A stretch of DNA of 64,000 nucleotides from Polaribacter vadi (GTDB lineage: Bacteria; Bacteroidota; Bacteroidia; Flavobacteriales; Flavobacteriaceae): the NCBI RefSeq assembly GCF_001761365.1, contig NZ_CP017477.1, positions 2,532,001 to 2,596,000 on the forward strand. Direction: 5' to 3'. Shown here piece after piece: positions 44,933-54,871 of this stretch. The first letter of the stretch is position 1; each line of letters opens with the position of its first letter. The position numbers and the translations under genes are program-made. The notes below the pieces were generated by a model that saw nothing but the letters and a program-made list of their open reading frames with translations, searched no databases and was not told the origin of the DNA.

Positions 44933-46108
44933 TTACTTTTTATTAATCACTTTTACAGCCTGACCATTGTTAACACTTCTTGCACCTTCCATAATAATTT
45001 CTGAATCTGCAGGAAGATGTTTTATAACCTCAATCATATCTCCTTGTGTTTTTCCTGTTTCAATAATTAAACGTTCTGCAACAGCTTCATCATTTGCATT
45101 TTTATCTTTAATAATGTAAATAAATTGCTCACCATTTGCATTTTCAGAAATAATACTTTGTGGAATTAATACTGCATTTTCGCTTGTATAATCGTTTAAT
45201 CTTAATCTTGCAGTTAAGTTTGGTTTTACATTTCCGCTTAAATTTGGTACATCAATTTCAATCTTAAAAGATCTATTATTTGGGTTGATAAAATTGCCAA
45301 CCTGTCTTACTTTTGATGTTACAGTTTCTCCTAAAACAGGGAAATTAACTTCTACTTTTTTATCTTTAGTGATGCTTCCAATATAGGTTTCTGGAACTTC
45401 AGTTTCAATATACATATTAGATAGGTTTACAATTCTAAATATTTCTGAACCTTGTCCTGGAGCTACTACAGTTCCTCTTTCTTTAAAAACATCATCTATA
45501 ATTCCAGAAAAAGGTGCTCTTATTGTAGCTTTCCCTAACTGACTTTTTATTTGATTTACAGCACTTTGTTGAGATTCGTAAGCTGTTTTAGTTTGTAAAA
45601 ACTGAATTTCTGAACCAATTTTTTGATCCCATAATCTTTTTTGACGCTCAAAAGTAGTTTTTGCAAATGCAGCATTAGCTTCTAATTGTGCTAATTGTTG
45701 AGACAGTCCACCATCATCAATTTTCGCTAAAATTTGCCCTTTAGAAACTCTTTGACCTTCTTTTACATAAACGCTTTGTAAAATACCTGGCATTTCTGGG
45801 TAGATTAAAACGTTTTGTTTGGTTTGTACACTTCCTTGTAATTCTATATAATGTGTAAAAACTTCCTCTTTTACTTTGTAGGTTGTAATTAAAGGCATGT
45901 TTTTATTATCATCTAAAGCATCAATTTTATCATTAATTTGCTTTAAATCTGCAGCTAATTCTTGTTGTTTAGCAGTAATTTCTGATTTCTTAGTTTTTAG
46001 TTGAGCAATATCATTAGTTGCTAAAACATCATCTACAGAAACTTCTTTTTTATCTGCGCAAGAAGCAAATAGAATTGTTGCTAATAAGATTAAATATATA
46101 TTTTTCAT
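44933..46108 (-). CDS. RND efflux membrane-fusion lipoprotein
   Basis: 391-aa adaptor. Lipoprotein signal LATILFASC (Cys17), then an unusual N-terminal coiled coil (about 35-70: LKTKKSEITAKQQELAADL). The lipoyl half reads VYVKEGQRVSKGQILAKID, the hairpin spans about 130-190, and the second half ATIRAPFSGIIDDV. The extra coiled coil is common in this Bacteroidota type. It lies between the TolC gene (9 bp) and the pump gene (2 bp) and joins them in a tripartite pump. Confidence 0.93.
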   Translation of the reverse strand: MKNIYLILLATILFASCADKKEVSVDDVLATNDIAQLKTKKSEITAKQQELAADLKQINDKIDALDDNKNMPLITTYKVKEEVFTHYIELQGSVQTKQNVLIYPEMPGILQSVYVKEGQRVSKGQILAKIDDGGLSQQLAQLEANAAFAKTTFERQKRLWDQKIGSEIQFLQTKTAYESQQSAVNQIKSQLGKATIRAPFSGIIDDVFKERGTVVAPGQGSEIFRIVNLSNMYIETEVPETYIGSITKDKKVEVNFPVLGETVTSKVRQVGNFINPNNRSFKIEIDVPNLSGNVKPNLTARLRLNDYTSENAVLIPQSIISENANGEQFIYIIKDKNANDEAVAERLIIETGKTQGDMIEVIKHLPADSEIIMEGARSVNNGQAVKVINKK

Positions 46109-46117
46109 CGGTGTTTT

Positions 46118-47533
46118 TTATTTAGTTGGGTTAATTGGTAAATTTAATGCGTTTTCTAAAGCTGCTTTGGTAGAAATTACATCTAACATAGATTGTATAT
46201 AGCTTTGTTGTTGACTGTATAGTTGGTTTTGTGCTTGTAATAAATCGAAACTAGAAGAAATACCTTCAAAGAATTTTATACGCTGTTTCTTTTCGATTCT
46301 TTCTGCCAAACCAACATTCTTTTTTGCAGTTTGATAATTTTCGATACTAAATTGATAATCATTTTGTGCTTTTTGAGCCTGTAAACTTAAACGTTGTTTG
46401 GTTTCTTCCAAACGTATATCAGCAGTTTCTAATTCTAATTTTGCTTGAGATACTTTCGATTTTCTACTAAAACTACTAAAAATAGGTACGTTTAAACTTA
46501 CGCCTAAAAGAGAAGATTCAAACCAACGTTGATCGCCATCAAAAAAGCTAAACGAATCAGAAAAAGCTTGTGTGCCATAATTTACAAAAGCACTTAAAGT
46601 TGGTAAATATTTGCTTTTTTCTAACTTTACATTTAAAAGACTGCCTTCTCTGTTATTTTCTGCGATTCTAAAATCGATATGATTATTTACATTAAAAGGT
46701 TCAGAAATTAATCCCAACTGAATATTCTCAGTAGCTAAACTCTCTAAATTATCCGTTAAAATTAGCGTTGTATTTATAGAGCTTCCCAAAGCAAGATTTA
46801 GCATTTGATAGGCTATTTCTTCCATTCTTTGCACACTCTTTAATTGGTTTTTAAGATTCCCTAAAGTAATTTCTAGTTGTTCTACATCTTCTTCTTCATT
46901 CAAACCATTTTCGTAGATTTTTTTAGCATCATCATAATTTTTTTGAAGAATTTTAATGTTACTTTCTAAAATGGAAATACTACTTTGAGTAACCAATACA
47001 TTCCCATAAGCGTTTACAACAGCCTCTCTTGTTAATAATTCTGTTTTTTCCTCAGCTTGTGTTGTAATTTTTAAGAAAGTTTTCGAAGCTTGTAAACCTA
47101 CAAGATAAGAACCATCAAAAAGCAATTGTGTTAATGTTACAGTAGCATTCATGTTTTGAGGTGTTCCAAAAACTACAGGAATAAAACCACCTGGAGCAGT
47201 TGGTTCTCTATTTGCTTGCAAATCAAAATAATCTTCTACAGTAGATACTGTACTGCTTGTATTATCGAAAGCTGCAGCTGGTAATAAGGAAACAGGTTGT
47301 TTTAAAAAGTTTTGATAATCTACAGCTGCATTAATTTGTGGTAAACCAATAGCGGTTGTTTCCCAAACTTTTTCGTTCGCAGATTTAATGTCGTTTTTTG
47401 CTGCTTTAGCATTATAACTATTTTCTAAAGCGAAAGCTATAGCTTCATCTAAAGAAAGTTGCAGTGTTTTTTCTTGTGCTTTTACAGAGAATGTAAACAC
47501 AAAAAAACAAATTATGTAAATATACTTATTCAT
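46118..47533 (-). CDS. TolC-family outer-membrane efflux protein
   Basis: 471 aa with signal peptide (FFVFTFSVKAQE). The two repeated outer-membrane-efflux halves are visible: SLDEAIAFALENSYNAKAAKNDI at the start and a parallel QKAQNDYQFSIENYQTAKKN in the second half, with long amphipathic helices ending YIQSMLDVISTKAALENAL. It should trimerise into the channel for the adaptor and RND pump encoded downstream. The regulator gene precedes it by 3 bp. Confidence 0.92.
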   Translation of the reverse strand: MNKYIYIICFFVFTFSVKAQEKTLQLSLDEAIAFALENSYNAKAAKNDIKSANEKVWETTAIGLPQINAAVDYQNFLKQPVSLLPAAAFDNTSSTVSTVEDYFDLQANREPTAPGGFIPVVFGTPQNMNATVTLTQLLFDGSYLVGLQASKTFLKITTQAEEKTELLTREAVVNAYGNVLVTQSSISILESNIKILQKNYDDAKKIYENGLNEEEDVEQLEITLGNLKNQLKSVQRMEEIAYQMLNLALGSSINTTLILTDNLESLATENIQLGLISEPFNVNNHIDFRIAENNREGSLLNVKLEKSKYLPTLSAFVNYGTQAFSDSFSFFDGDQRWFESSLLGVSLNVPIFSSFSRKSKVSQAKLELETADIRLEETKQRLSLQAQKAQNDYQFSIENYQTAKKNVGLAERIEKKQRIKFFEGISSSFDLLQAQNQLYSQQQSYIQSMLDVISTKAALENALNLPINPTK

Positions 47534-47536
47534 TTA

Positions 47537-48139
47537 TTATTGGTTGTTTTCTAGTTGATTTTCTAATTGTTTGATTCCTTTTTCTGTACAAATACCTCTT
47601 AAATGATATTCTAAAAAATGATTCATTAAAGTATTCATAGAATAGTCATTTAAAGGGAAAAGATCCTTGTCTTTTATAGACATCATTCCAGAAAAATAAA
47701 TGCGAGAAATAAAAGTAACTTCAATATTTTTTCTATAAAAACCTTGATCAATTCCATGGTTTAGATTTTCTATTACACAATCTTGCATAACATCAAATTG
47801 TTTGCCTTTTATAGATGCATATATTTTAGGATAATATTTTTGTAATTGATATTGAGGAGAAGATTTTTCGTCTTTTAAATTAGACATTACAAATCTTTTG
47901 ATGTCAAAAATTTCGTCAATAGGATTTTTATTTAAATCGCAAATCATATTTATACCATTACAAATATTAGAAAACATATAATCTGTTACAGCAGCAACAA
48001 GTTCTGTTTTATTTTTAAAATATTTATAAATAGTTTTTTTTGAAACTCCTAAAGCACTAGCAATTTCATCCATGGTTACACTCTTAAAACCTAGGTTTAA
48101 GAATAATTCAGTTGATTTTTCTACTATTTTTTCTTTCAT
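47537..48139 (-). CDS. TetR-family repressor of the efflux operon
   Basis: 200-aa regulator from the ATG at 48139 (MKEKIVEKSTELFL); a longer reading adds seven residues that overlap the -7 region. The helix-turn-helix is typical: SVTMDEIASALGVSKKTIYKYFKNK (about residues 24-48). The ligand-binding C-terminus is variable, as usual. As first gene of the operon under a promoter with an inverted repeat (48150-48190), it is probably an autorepressor released by a pump substrate. Confidence 0.9.
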   Translation of the reverse strand: MKEKIVEKSTELFLNLGFKSVTMDEIASALGVSKKTIYKYFKNKTELVAAVTDYMFSNICNGINMICDLNKNPIDEIFDIKRFVMSNLKDEKSSPQYQLQKYYPKIYASIKGKQFDVMQDCVIENLNHGIDQGFYRKNIEVTFISRIYFSGMMSIKDKDLFPLNDYSMNTLMNHFLEYHLRGICTEKGIKQLENQLENNQ

Positions 48140-48149
48140 AATTATTTTG

Positions 48150-48190
48150 CAAATGTACAACAGGAAACTTTAGAAACAAAAAAAGTTTCC
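48150..48190 (-). promoter_or_regulatory. Promoter with TetR-type operator
   Basis: On the minus strand TTTG (48177-48180), a 19-bp spacer and TACATTTG (48150-48157) form a consensus Bacteroidota promoter. A 9-bp inverted repeat GGAAACTTT-N10-AAAGTTTCC (48163-48190) surrounds the -33 TTTG. The TetR dimer bound there would exclude polymerase. The start codon lies 11 bp beyond the -7 element. Confidence 0.75.
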
Positions 48191-48267
48191 AAAGTTTTAA
48201 TCATTTTTTAACATTTCATATTAAAAGACAAATTTCTTTACATTATTTTTACATAAAAATTAAAGAT

Positions 48268-49239
48268 TTGGACATTTTACATTATCAAAAAGAATTTTTA
48301 CAGTATTTAGAATCTAAAGAATGGGTGCAAGAGCCAAAGAATTTGTACGAACCTATAGATTATATCCTAAAATTAGGAGGTAAAAGAATTCGCCCTATTT
48401 TAACATTAATGGCTGCAGATATTTTTGGAGCTGATTCTAAAAAAGCTTTGCCAGCTGCTTTAGCCGTTGAAGTTTTTCATAATTTCACCCTAGTTCATGA
48501 TGATATTATGGATGATGCACCAATTAGAAGAGGTAAACCAACTGTGCATGAAAAATGGGATATTAGCACAGGAATTCTTTCTGGAGATGCTATGTTGATT
48601 TTAGCCTATAAATATTTTGAAAATTATGAACCTATTGTTTTTCAGAAACTAGCAAAATTATTCAGCAAAACAGCTTTAGAGGTTTGTGATGGACAACAAT
48701 TAGACGTAGATTTTGAAACCAGAAATGATGTTACTATTGATGCATACATAAATATGATTCGTTTAAAAACATCAGTTTTAGTAGCTGCTGCCCTTAAAAT
48801 GGGAGCAATTGTTGCAGAAACAGATGATGAAAATGCAGATTTAATTTACGATTTTGGTTTAAATCTTGGTTTGGCTTTTCAATTACAAGATGATTATTTA
48901 GATACTTTTGGAAACGCAGAAACATTTGGGAAACAAATTGGGGGCGATATTATGGAAAATAAAAAAACCTATTTATATTTAAAATGTTTAGAGGTTGCTA
49001 GTGAGGAACATCAACAAAAACTTGCATTTTATTACAGACAGAAATTAAAAGACAATTCTTTTAAAGTTCCTGAAGTTACAAGGATTTTTAAGATGAACGA
49101 TATACCTTATTTAGTAACACAAGAAATAGAAAACTATACACAAAAAGCTTTTGATACACTTTCTAAAATGAGTATTAGTAGTGATAGCAAGGAAAATTTA
49201 AAAGCTTTTGGTTTATGGTTGATGAAAAGAGATGTATAA
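48268..49239 (+). CDS. Trans-polyprenyl diphosphate synthase
   Basis: 323-aa enzyme that condenses isopentenyl diphosphate units, probably for menaquinone side chains. Both aspartate-rich motifs are intact: LVHDDIMDDA (first) and LQDDYLDTFG (second), and GGKRIRPILTLMAADIFG near residue 35 binds diphosphate. The start is TTG at 48268 (DILHYQKEF follows); no in-frame ATG lies nearby upstream. It is divergent from the TetR operon. Chain length is not determinable. Confidence 0.93.
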   Translation: MDILHYQKEFLQYLESKEWVQEPKNLYEPIDYILKLGGKRIRPILTLMAADIFGADSKKALPAALAVEVFHNFTLVHDDIMDDAPIRRGKPTVHEKWDISTGILSGDAMLILAYKYFENYEPIVFQKLAKLFSKTALEVCDGQQLDVDFETRNDVTIDAYINMIRLKTSVLVAAALKMGAIVAETDDENADLIYDFGLNLGLAFQLQDDYLDTFGNAETFGKQIGGDIMENKKTYLYLKCLEVASEEHQQKLAFYYRQKLKDNSFKVPEVTRIFKMNDIPYLVTQEIENYTQKAFDTLSKMSISSDSKENLKAFGLWLMKRDV

Positions 49240-49254
49240 TATTCTTTAAAATTA

Positions 49255-49287
49255 TTTGCAAATTATTTAAAATTAATAGTACATTTG
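49255..49287 (+). promoter_or_regulatory. Promoter of the tRNA gene
   Basis: TTTG (49255-49258), 21-bp spacer, TACATTTG (49280-49287). The mature tRNA begins 15 bp after the -7 element. Confidence 0.6.
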
Positions 49288-49301
49288 CACCCTAATTTAT
49301 T

Positions 49302-49375
49302 GGTCCTATAGCTCAGTTGGTTAGAGCACCTGACTCATAATCAGGTGGTCCATGGTTCGAGTCCATGTGGGACCA
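49302..49375 (+). tRNA. tRNA with CAT anticodon, probably tRNA-Ile2 (lysidine)
   Basis: 74-nt cloverleaf: acceptor GGTCCTA pairs with TGGGACC, anticodon CAT at 49336-49338 in loop CTCATAA, T-arm with GGTTCGAGTCC, discriminator A. CCA is not encoded. It is not the initiator (no three G-C pairs in the anticodon stem). Consecutive C4-G69 and C5-G68 pairs in the acceptor are known recognition points of lysidine synthetase TilS, so it is more likely Ile2, decoding AUA after modification, than elongator Met. Confidence 0.93.
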
Positions 49376-49381
49376 CAATTA

Positions 49382-49427
49382 AAAACCTTAAATATTTGAT
49401 TTTCAAATATTTAAGGTTTTTTTCTTT
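49382..49427 (+). terminator. Intrinsic terminator after the tRNA
   Basis: Perfect 18-bp stem AAAACCTTAAATATTTGA with its complement (49403-49420), 3-base loop, followed by a T run. Confidence 0.88.
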
Positions 49428-49534
49428 TTTGTTATCTTCACTCTAATGTTATTTTGAACCAATTCGAAAAGTTCTGCTTTTTATCTTTATTCCACAACTT
49501 TTAGACTTGATTTTAAAAAAGACAAAACTCTTTA

Positions 49535-49996
49535 TTAAAGGTTAAAATTTATTTTTGATTGTCTATCATACATTACAATACTACCAGCTACAGAAACATT
49601 TAAGCTTAATTCAGATTTGAATTTTACTAAATGATGCGATTTTTCAATTGCTAATTTAGATAAACCATGATCTTCTGCTCCTAGTAAATACACACAACGT
49701 TTTGGGTGATTAAAAGTTTCTAATTGAACCGATTTTTCATCTAACTCTACACCTACTAACATTGCACCTTTTGGTAAATTATTAAAGAAATCATCGAAGT
49801 TTTCATAGTGAAAATAAGGCATTGCTCCTGTTGCTTTATGTGTATCACAAGCTTGTTTTGCATATCTATTACCTATAGTAAATATAAAACTTGCACCCAT
49901 ATTTTGTGCAGACCTCCAAAGAACACCTAAATTTTCAGGCGTTTTTCCATTCTGAATTCCTATTCCAAAAAAACCTTGTTCTAAGTTATTAACCAT
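49535..49996 (-). CDS. SpoU/TrmH-family RNA methyltransferase
   Basis: 153-aa SPOUT methyltransferase that modifies tRNA or rRNA. Motifs: [20 protein letters not shown] (motif 1, with the catalytic Asn and Arg), [10 protein letters not shown] (motif 2) and [14 protein letters not shown] (motif 3), the knot that binds SAM. It overlaps the end of mutS by 8 bp on the same strand. The target nucleotide is unknown; minimal SPOUT proteins of this size are often TrmL-like 2'-O-methyltransferases. Confidence 0.88.
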   Translation of the reverse strand: MVNNLEQGFFGIGIQNGKTPENLGVLWRSAQNMGASFIFTIGNRYAKQACDTHKATGAMPYFHYENFDDFFNNLPKGAMLVGVELDEKSVQLETFNHPKRCVYLLGAEDHGLSKLAIEKSHHLVKFKSELSLNVSVAGSIVMYDRQSKINFNL

Positions 49997-52604
49997 TTTT
50001 TTTCACCAACATTCTTTTAATTTCATTCAGCTTCATCAAGGCTTCAATTGGAGTTAATGTATCAATATTAATCGTTAATATTTCTTCACGAATATTTTCT
50101 AAAATTGGGTCATCTAATTGAAAAAAGCTGAGTTGCATATCTTCATGTTGCGATTGTTTTAAAACATCTTTAACTTCTGCGTTTTTGTTGTTTTTCTCTA
50201 ACTGTTTTAGAATTTTATTAGCTCTATGAATCACCATATTTGGCATTCCAGCTAATTTTGCTACGTGAATACCAAAACTATGATTTGAGCCACCAGAAAC
50301 GAGCTTACGTAGAAAAATAATGTTGTCTTCCAACTCTTTTACAGACACATTAAAGTTTTTAATACGTTCAAAAGTTGAGGTCATTTCATTCAATTCGTGA
50401 TAATGGGTTGCAAATAATGTTTTTGCTTTGGTTGGATGTTCGTGCAGAAACTCTGAAATTGCCCAAGCAATCGAAATTCCATCATAAGTACTGGTTCCTC
50501 TACCAATTTCATCTAATAAAATTAAACTACGCTCAGAAACGTTATTTAAGATAGATGCAGTTTCATTCATTTCTACCATAAAAGTAGATTCGCCCATAGA
50601 AATATTATCACTGGCACCAACTCTTGTAAAAATCTTATCGACAATCCCAATTTTTGCATTCTGAGCAGGCACATAACTGCCCATTTGTGCTAATAAAACA
50701 ATGAGTGCAGTTTGTCTTAAAATAGCTGATTTACCAGACATATTGGGTCCAGTAATCATAATAATTTGTTGCTGATTTCTGTTTAAAACAACATCGTTTG
50801 CAATATAGGTTTGATCTATTGGAAGTTGTTTTTCAATTACTGGATGTCGTCCATTTTTAATTTCTAAATCAGTGCCTTCATCCATAATTGGACGTACATA
50901 ATTGTTATCAATCGCTAGCACAGAAAATGCTAAAAGACAGTCAATTTTTGCAATAATTTGTGCATTTTCTTGCACAACATCCACAAATTGAATGATGTAT
51001 TGCAGTAATTTAGAAAAAATTTCTTGTTCTATTTTTGCTATTTTTTCTTCTGCTCCAAGAATTTTTGTTTCGTATTCTTTGAGCTCCTCAGTAATATATC
51101 TTTCTGCAGAAACCAACGTTTGTTTTCGAATCCATTCTTGAGGAACCTTGTCTTTATGCGTGTTTCTAACCTCAATATAATAGCCAAATACGTTATTAAA
51201 GGCAATTTTTAAACTCGTAATTCCTGTAGCTTCAGTTTCTCGAGCCAACATAGCATCTAAATACTGTTTTCCTGAGGATGAAATTGCACGTAAATCATCT
51301 AATTCTTGATGCACATTATTGGCAATTGCATTTCCTTTATTGATGTTTACAGGAGCTTCATCAAATAATGTTTCTGTAATTTTTTGAATTAAAACCTCAC
51401 AAGTATGTAGTTGTTTCCCAAGTTCTTGAACTGTTGTATTGTTGCTTTTTTCTGAGGCACTTTTTATCGGTAAAATTGCTTTTAACGAATCTTTTAACAA
51501 CACAATTTCTCTTGGAGAGGCTTTGCCTGTGGCAACTTTAGAAATTAATCTTTCTAAGTCGGATATTTGTTTTAGTTGATAGGTTACAGTCTTCGAAAAA
51601 TCATTTGAATTGATGAAAAATTTGACCAATTCGTGTCGATTTTTTATTTCATCAATATTTTTTAAAGGCAAAGCCAACCAACGTTTTAATAAACGGCCAC
51701 CCATAGGTGAAATGGTTTTATCAATGATGTCTAAGAGTGTTACAGCATTTACAGAATTAGGATTGTAAAGCTCTAAATTTCTAACCGTAAACCTGTCCAT
51801 CCAAACATAATTATCTTCAGCGATTCTGCTAATCGATTGAATGTGTTTTAACTGATTGTGTTGTGTTTCTGATAAATAATACAACACTGCACCAGCTGCA
51901 ATAATTCCGTTTTTTACTTCGTGAATTCCAAAACCTTTTAAGCTTTTTACTTCAAAATGATTGTGTAAAGTTTCATTGGCATATTCCTTTTGAAAAACCC
52001 AATCATCTAAATAAAAGGTGTAATATCTGTTTTCAAAAAGCTCTAAAAATTGTTGTTTGTGTTGTTTTTGAACTAAAACTTCGCTTGGCGAAAAATTTTG
52101 CAACAATTTATCTATGTATTCTGCATTTCCTTGCGCTACTAAATATTCGCCTGTGGAAACATCTAGAAATGAAATTCCGAGTTGTTTTTTATCAAAATGA
52201 ACGGCTGCTAAAAAATTGTTGGTTTTGCTTTGTAAAACTTCGTCGTTCAAAGAAACTCCAGGAGTAACTAATTCTGTAACACCACGTTTTACAATGGTTT
52301 TGGTCATTTTTGGATCTTCTAACTGATCGCAAATTGCCACACGCATTCCAGCTTTTACCAACTTTGGTAAATAGGTGTTTAAAGAATGATGAGGAAAACC
52401 AGCCAAAGCAGTTTCAGAATCAGAACCTGCACCTCTTTTCGTTAATGTAATTCCTAAAACTCCAGCTGCTTTTTTGGCATCTTCTCCAAAAGTTTCGTAG
52501 AAATCTCCAACACGAAAAAGTAACATAGCATCAGGATATTTTTTCTTGATAGCATTGTATTGTTTCATTAAAGGAGTTACCTTTTTTACTTTTGATTTTG
52601 CCAA
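49989..52604 (-). CDS. mutS: DNA mismatch repair protein MutS
   Basis: 871-aa mismatch-recognition ATPase. The mismatch-binding Phe-x-Glu motif is GDFYETFGE (residues about 32-40). The ATPase domain has Walker [12 protein letters not shown] and the Walker B region [14 protein letters not shown]. Length and order match MutS1 (the C-terminal clamp domain, about 600-800). Downstream lies an overlapping SPOUT gene. A possible -7 element TATCTTCG (52631-52638, one mismatch) precedes it. Confidence 0.98.
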   Translation of the reverse strand: MAKSKVKKVTPLMKQYNAIKKKYPDAMLLFRVGDFYETFGEDAKKAAGVLGITLTKRGAGSDSETALAGFPHHSLNTYLPKLVKAGMRVAICDQLEDPKMTKTIVKRGVTELVTPGVSLNDEVLQSKTNNFLAAVHFDKKQLGISFLDVSTGEYLVAQGNAEYIDKLLQNFSPSEVLVQKQHKQQFLELFENRYYTFYLDDWVFQKEYANETLHNHFEVKSLKGFGIHEVKNGIIAAGAVLYYLSETQHNQLKHIQSISRIAEDNYVWMDRFTVRNLELYNPNSVNAVTLLDIIDKTISPMGGRLLKRWLALPLKNIDEIKNRHELVKFFINSNDFSKTVTYQLKQISDLERLISKVATGKASPREIVLLKDSLKAILPIKSASEKSNNTTVQELGKQLHTCEVLIQKITETLFDEAPVNINKGNAIANNVHQELDDLRAISSSGKQYLDAMLARETEATGITSLKIAFNNVFGYYIEVRNTHKDKVPQEWIRKQTLVSAERYITEELKEYETKILGAEEKIAKIEQEIFSKLLQYIIQFVDVVQENAQIIAKIDCLLAFSVLAIDNNYVRPIMDEGTDLEIKNGRHPVIEKQLPIDQTYIANDVVLNRNQQQIIMITGPNMSGKSAILRQTALIVLLAQMGSYVPAQNAKIGIVDKIFTRVGASDNISMGESTFMVEMNETASILNNVSERSLILLDEIGRGTSTYDGISIAWAISEFLHEHPTKAKTLFATHYHELNEMTSTFERIKNFNVSVKELEDNIIFLRKLVSGGSNHSFGIHVAKLAGMPNMVIHRANKILKQLEKNNKNAEVKDVLKQSQHEDMQLSFFQLDDPILENIREEILTINIDTLTPIEALMKLNEIKRMLVKKNG

Positions 52605-52691
52605 GTTTAGGATTTTTTCGATTAGTTTTGCGAAGATAAAAATTAGTAAGCAGTATTCAGTTGCAGTTTGCAGTGAACTTATTCACAAGAT

Positions 52692-53225
52692 ATGAGAAAA
52701 TTAAAAAATAACGAATTAGGTAGAATTTCGGTTGATGAATTTAAATCGACAAAAAAAACACCTTTAATAATCGTTTTAGATAATGTTAGAAGTTTAAATA
52801 ATATTGGTTCTGTGTTCAGAACTTCGGATGCTTTTTTGATTGAGAAAATTTATTTGTGTGGCATTTGTGCAACTCCACCAAATAAGGACATTCATAAAAC
52901 TGCTTTGGGTGCAACTGAATCTGTGGAATGGGAATATGCTGAAAGCACGCTTTCAGTAGTTGAAAGTTTAAAAAATTCAAAAGTCAAGGTTTTGGCTATT
53001 GAACAAGCTGAAAATTCGACCAAATTAGATACTTTTTATCCAGAAAAAGACACAAAATATGCAATTGTGATGGGAAATGAGGTAAAAGGTGTACAGCAAG
53101 ATGTGGTAAATGCAAGCGATTTTTGTATTGAAATTCCGCAATTGGGAACCAAACATTCTTTGAATATTTCTGTAACGACTGGTGTTGTTATTTGGGATTT
53201 GTTTGTGAAGTTGAAAGGGTTATAA
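52692..53225 (+). CDS. SpoU/TrmH-family RNA methyltransferase
   Basis: 177-aa SPOUT methyltransferase, distinct from the 153-aa one at 49535. Motif 1 is DNVRSLNNIGSVFRTSD, motif 2 YAIVMGNEVKGV, motif 3 HSLNISVTTGVVIWDL. The length and the N-terminal part (LRKLKNNELGR) are those of a TrmH-like enzyme without a substrate-binding domain. It is divergent from mutS. Substrate unknown. Confidence 0.9.
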   Translation: MRKLKNNELGRISVDEFKSTKKTPLIIVLDNVRSLNNIGSVFRTSDAFLIEKIYLCGICATPPNKDIHKTALGATESVEWEYAESTLSVVESLKNSKVKVLAIEQAENSTKLDTFYPEKDTKYAIVMGNEVKGVQQDVVNASDFCIEIPQLGTKHSLNISVTTGVVIWDLFVKLKGL

Positions 53226-53330
53226 ATCTCTTAATTACAAGAAAATAAAACATCTATATAACAAGGATTGAAGCTTGTGCTTATTAAAAAAAAAATCAAA
53301 TTTGTGAAAATTTATATGTAAAAATTATTT

Positions 53331-53365
53331 TACCCCTCAAAGGGTTTCAAACCCTTTGAGGGGTA
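53331..53365 (+). terminator. Perfect palindrome, probable bidirectional terminator
   Basis: 17-nt arms (TACCCCTCAAAGGGTTT with its complement) around a single central C, followed by TTTCT. It lies about 105 bp after the SPOUT gene and 150 bp after the end of mgtE, so it could end either transcript. The remaining gap (53226-53330) shows no gene. Confidence 0.55.
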
Positions 53366-53423
53366 TTTCTATTTCTAAATTAAAATTCTAAAACTTTACA
53401 AAAAAACCAAAGTTAGTAAGCAC

Positions 53424-53510
53424 GTTTAGCCCAGATTGAAGCATTTGTTTGAGCTCTTTTTTGCCTTAAAAAGGCAAAAAAAGCGAGTGCTGAAAGCTGG
53501 AAATAGCTCC
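53424..53510 (+). repeat. Dispersed element, copy 1 (TTGTTTGAGCTC ... AGCGAGTG)
   Basis: About 85 nt. GATTGAAGCATTTGTTTGAG is followed by a hairpin (TTTTTTGCCTT/AAGGCAAAAAA) and AAGCGAGTGCTGAAAGC. A diverged copy in opposite orientation lies at 61141-61230. Both sit between genes. Confidence 0.7.
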
Positions 53511-53518
53511 AAAAAAAA

Positions 53519-54871
53519 CTAAAAACCTAACACTAATTTTGCTATAGAAAAGTAGATTAAAATTCCTAAAATATCGTTGCTTGTGGTTATAAAAGGGCCA
53601 GTTGCCAATGCAGGATCTACACCTCTTTTTGCTAAAATAATTGGAATAAAAGTACCAATAATTGACGCGATTACAATTACAGAAACTAAAGAAGCAGCTA
53701 CTGTAATTCCTAAATCTAAAGGAAAACCAAGAAATAACATGCCTGCAGACATTAGTAAAGCTGCTAAAACAAATCCGTTTAATAAACCTTGTAAAATTTC
53801 TTTTAAAAGTCTTCTAAAAAGTGAGCCTCGCAAACTATCGTTTGCCAAACCTTGTACAATAATTGCAGAAGACTGTACACCAACATTACCAGCCATTGCT
53901 GCAATTAATGGTGTAAAAAAGAAAAGTTCTGGGTATTTCAACATGGCTTCATCGAAACTACCCAATACAGAAACCGAAACAAAACCACCAAAAAGAGCTA
54001 AAATTAACCAAGGCAAACGTGCTTTTGTCAATTCCCAAATGGTATCATTTGCTTCTACATCTTGAGAGAAACCTGCTGCCATTTGGTAATCTTTATCAGC
54101 CTCATCTCTAATAACATCTACAATATCATCAATAGTAATTCTACCTACTAAAACATTGTTATCATCTACAACAGGAATGGCTTCCAAATCGTATTTTGCC
54201 ATAATTTTGGCAATTTCTTCATCATCTTCATTTACATTTACAGAATCTACAGAATCTTTGGAAATATCTGCAATCTTTTGGTCGGATTTTGCTATTATTA
54301 AATCTTTTAAAGACAAACGTCCAACCAGTTTATCATCTTTATCTACCACGTAAATTGAGTGAACTCTGGTTACTTCTTTTGCTTGCCCACGAATTCTACG
54401 CATGCAACCTGCAACTGTCCAAGTTTCATACACTTTTACCAGTTCTTTTGCCATTAAAGCACCTGCAGTATTATCATCATAAGATAATAATTCTTTAATG
54501 TCTGCTGCTAATTCATCATCTTCTAATTCATTGATTACACGTCTTTGGCGTTCAATAGAAAGTTCTCCAATAATATCTGCAGCATCATCAGAATCCATTT
54601 CACCAATTTCGTCTGCAATTTCTTTTGCGGATAAATTGTCGAGAATTTTTTCACGAATATCATCTTCTAATTCTGTTAGAATTTCGGATGTTTTTTCGCT
54701 ATCTAAAAGTTTAATGATATAAATAGCTTCATCGAAATCTAACTCGTCTAAAACCTCTGCAATATCTGCAAAATGGACGTCTTCAAATAAAGCTGTAATC
54801 TCTTTTGAATGGTCTTTTGCAATAAGTTCGGAAAGGTTATCTAGAAAGTCGTCTGTGATTTCAAATGGCAT
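53519..54871 (-). CDS. mgtE: Magnesium transporter MgtE
   Basis: 450-aa channel-type Mg2+ importer. The N-terminal superhelix (about 1-130, acidic, rich in Glu/Asp and Ile-Leu repeats) is followed by two CBS domains (about 130-255, for example [19 protein letters not shown]), which sense Mg2+. Five membrane helices follow from about 280, including [20 protein letters not shown]. It overlaps the end of rsmA by 11 bp on the same strand and is probably co-transcribed with it. Confidence 0.96.
   Translation of the reverse strand: MPFEITDDFLDNLSELIAKDHSKEITALFEDVHFADIAEVLDELDFDEAIYIIKLLDSEKTSEILTELEDDIREKILDNLSAKEIADEIGEMDSDDAADIIGELSIERQRRVINELEDDELAADIKELLSYDDNTAGALMAKELVKVYETWTVAGCMRRIRGQAKEVTRVHSIYVVDKDDKLVGRLSLKDLIIAKSDQKIADISKDSVDSVNVNEDDEEIAKIMAKYDLEAIPVVDDNNVLVGRITIDDIVDVIRDEADKDYQMAAGFSQDVEANDTIWELTKARLPWLILALFGGFVSVSVLGSFDEAMLKYPELFFFTPLIAAMAGNVGVQSSAIIVQGLANDSLRGSLFRRLLKEILQGLLNGFVLAALLMSAGMLFLGFPLDLGITVAASLVSVIVIASIIGTFIPIILAKRGVDPALATGPFITTSNDILGILIYFSIAKLVLGF

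Noticed and set aside
49302..49375. Initiator tRNA-fMet
   Set aside because: The anticodon stem lacks the three consecutive G-C pairs of initiators and the first acceptor pair is a normal G-C pair.
53577..54065. 162-aa open frame on the plus strand inside mgtE
   Set aside because: It is the antisense of a clear MgtE gene, rich in Lys/Thr/Pro without motifs; no ribosome site or promoter.
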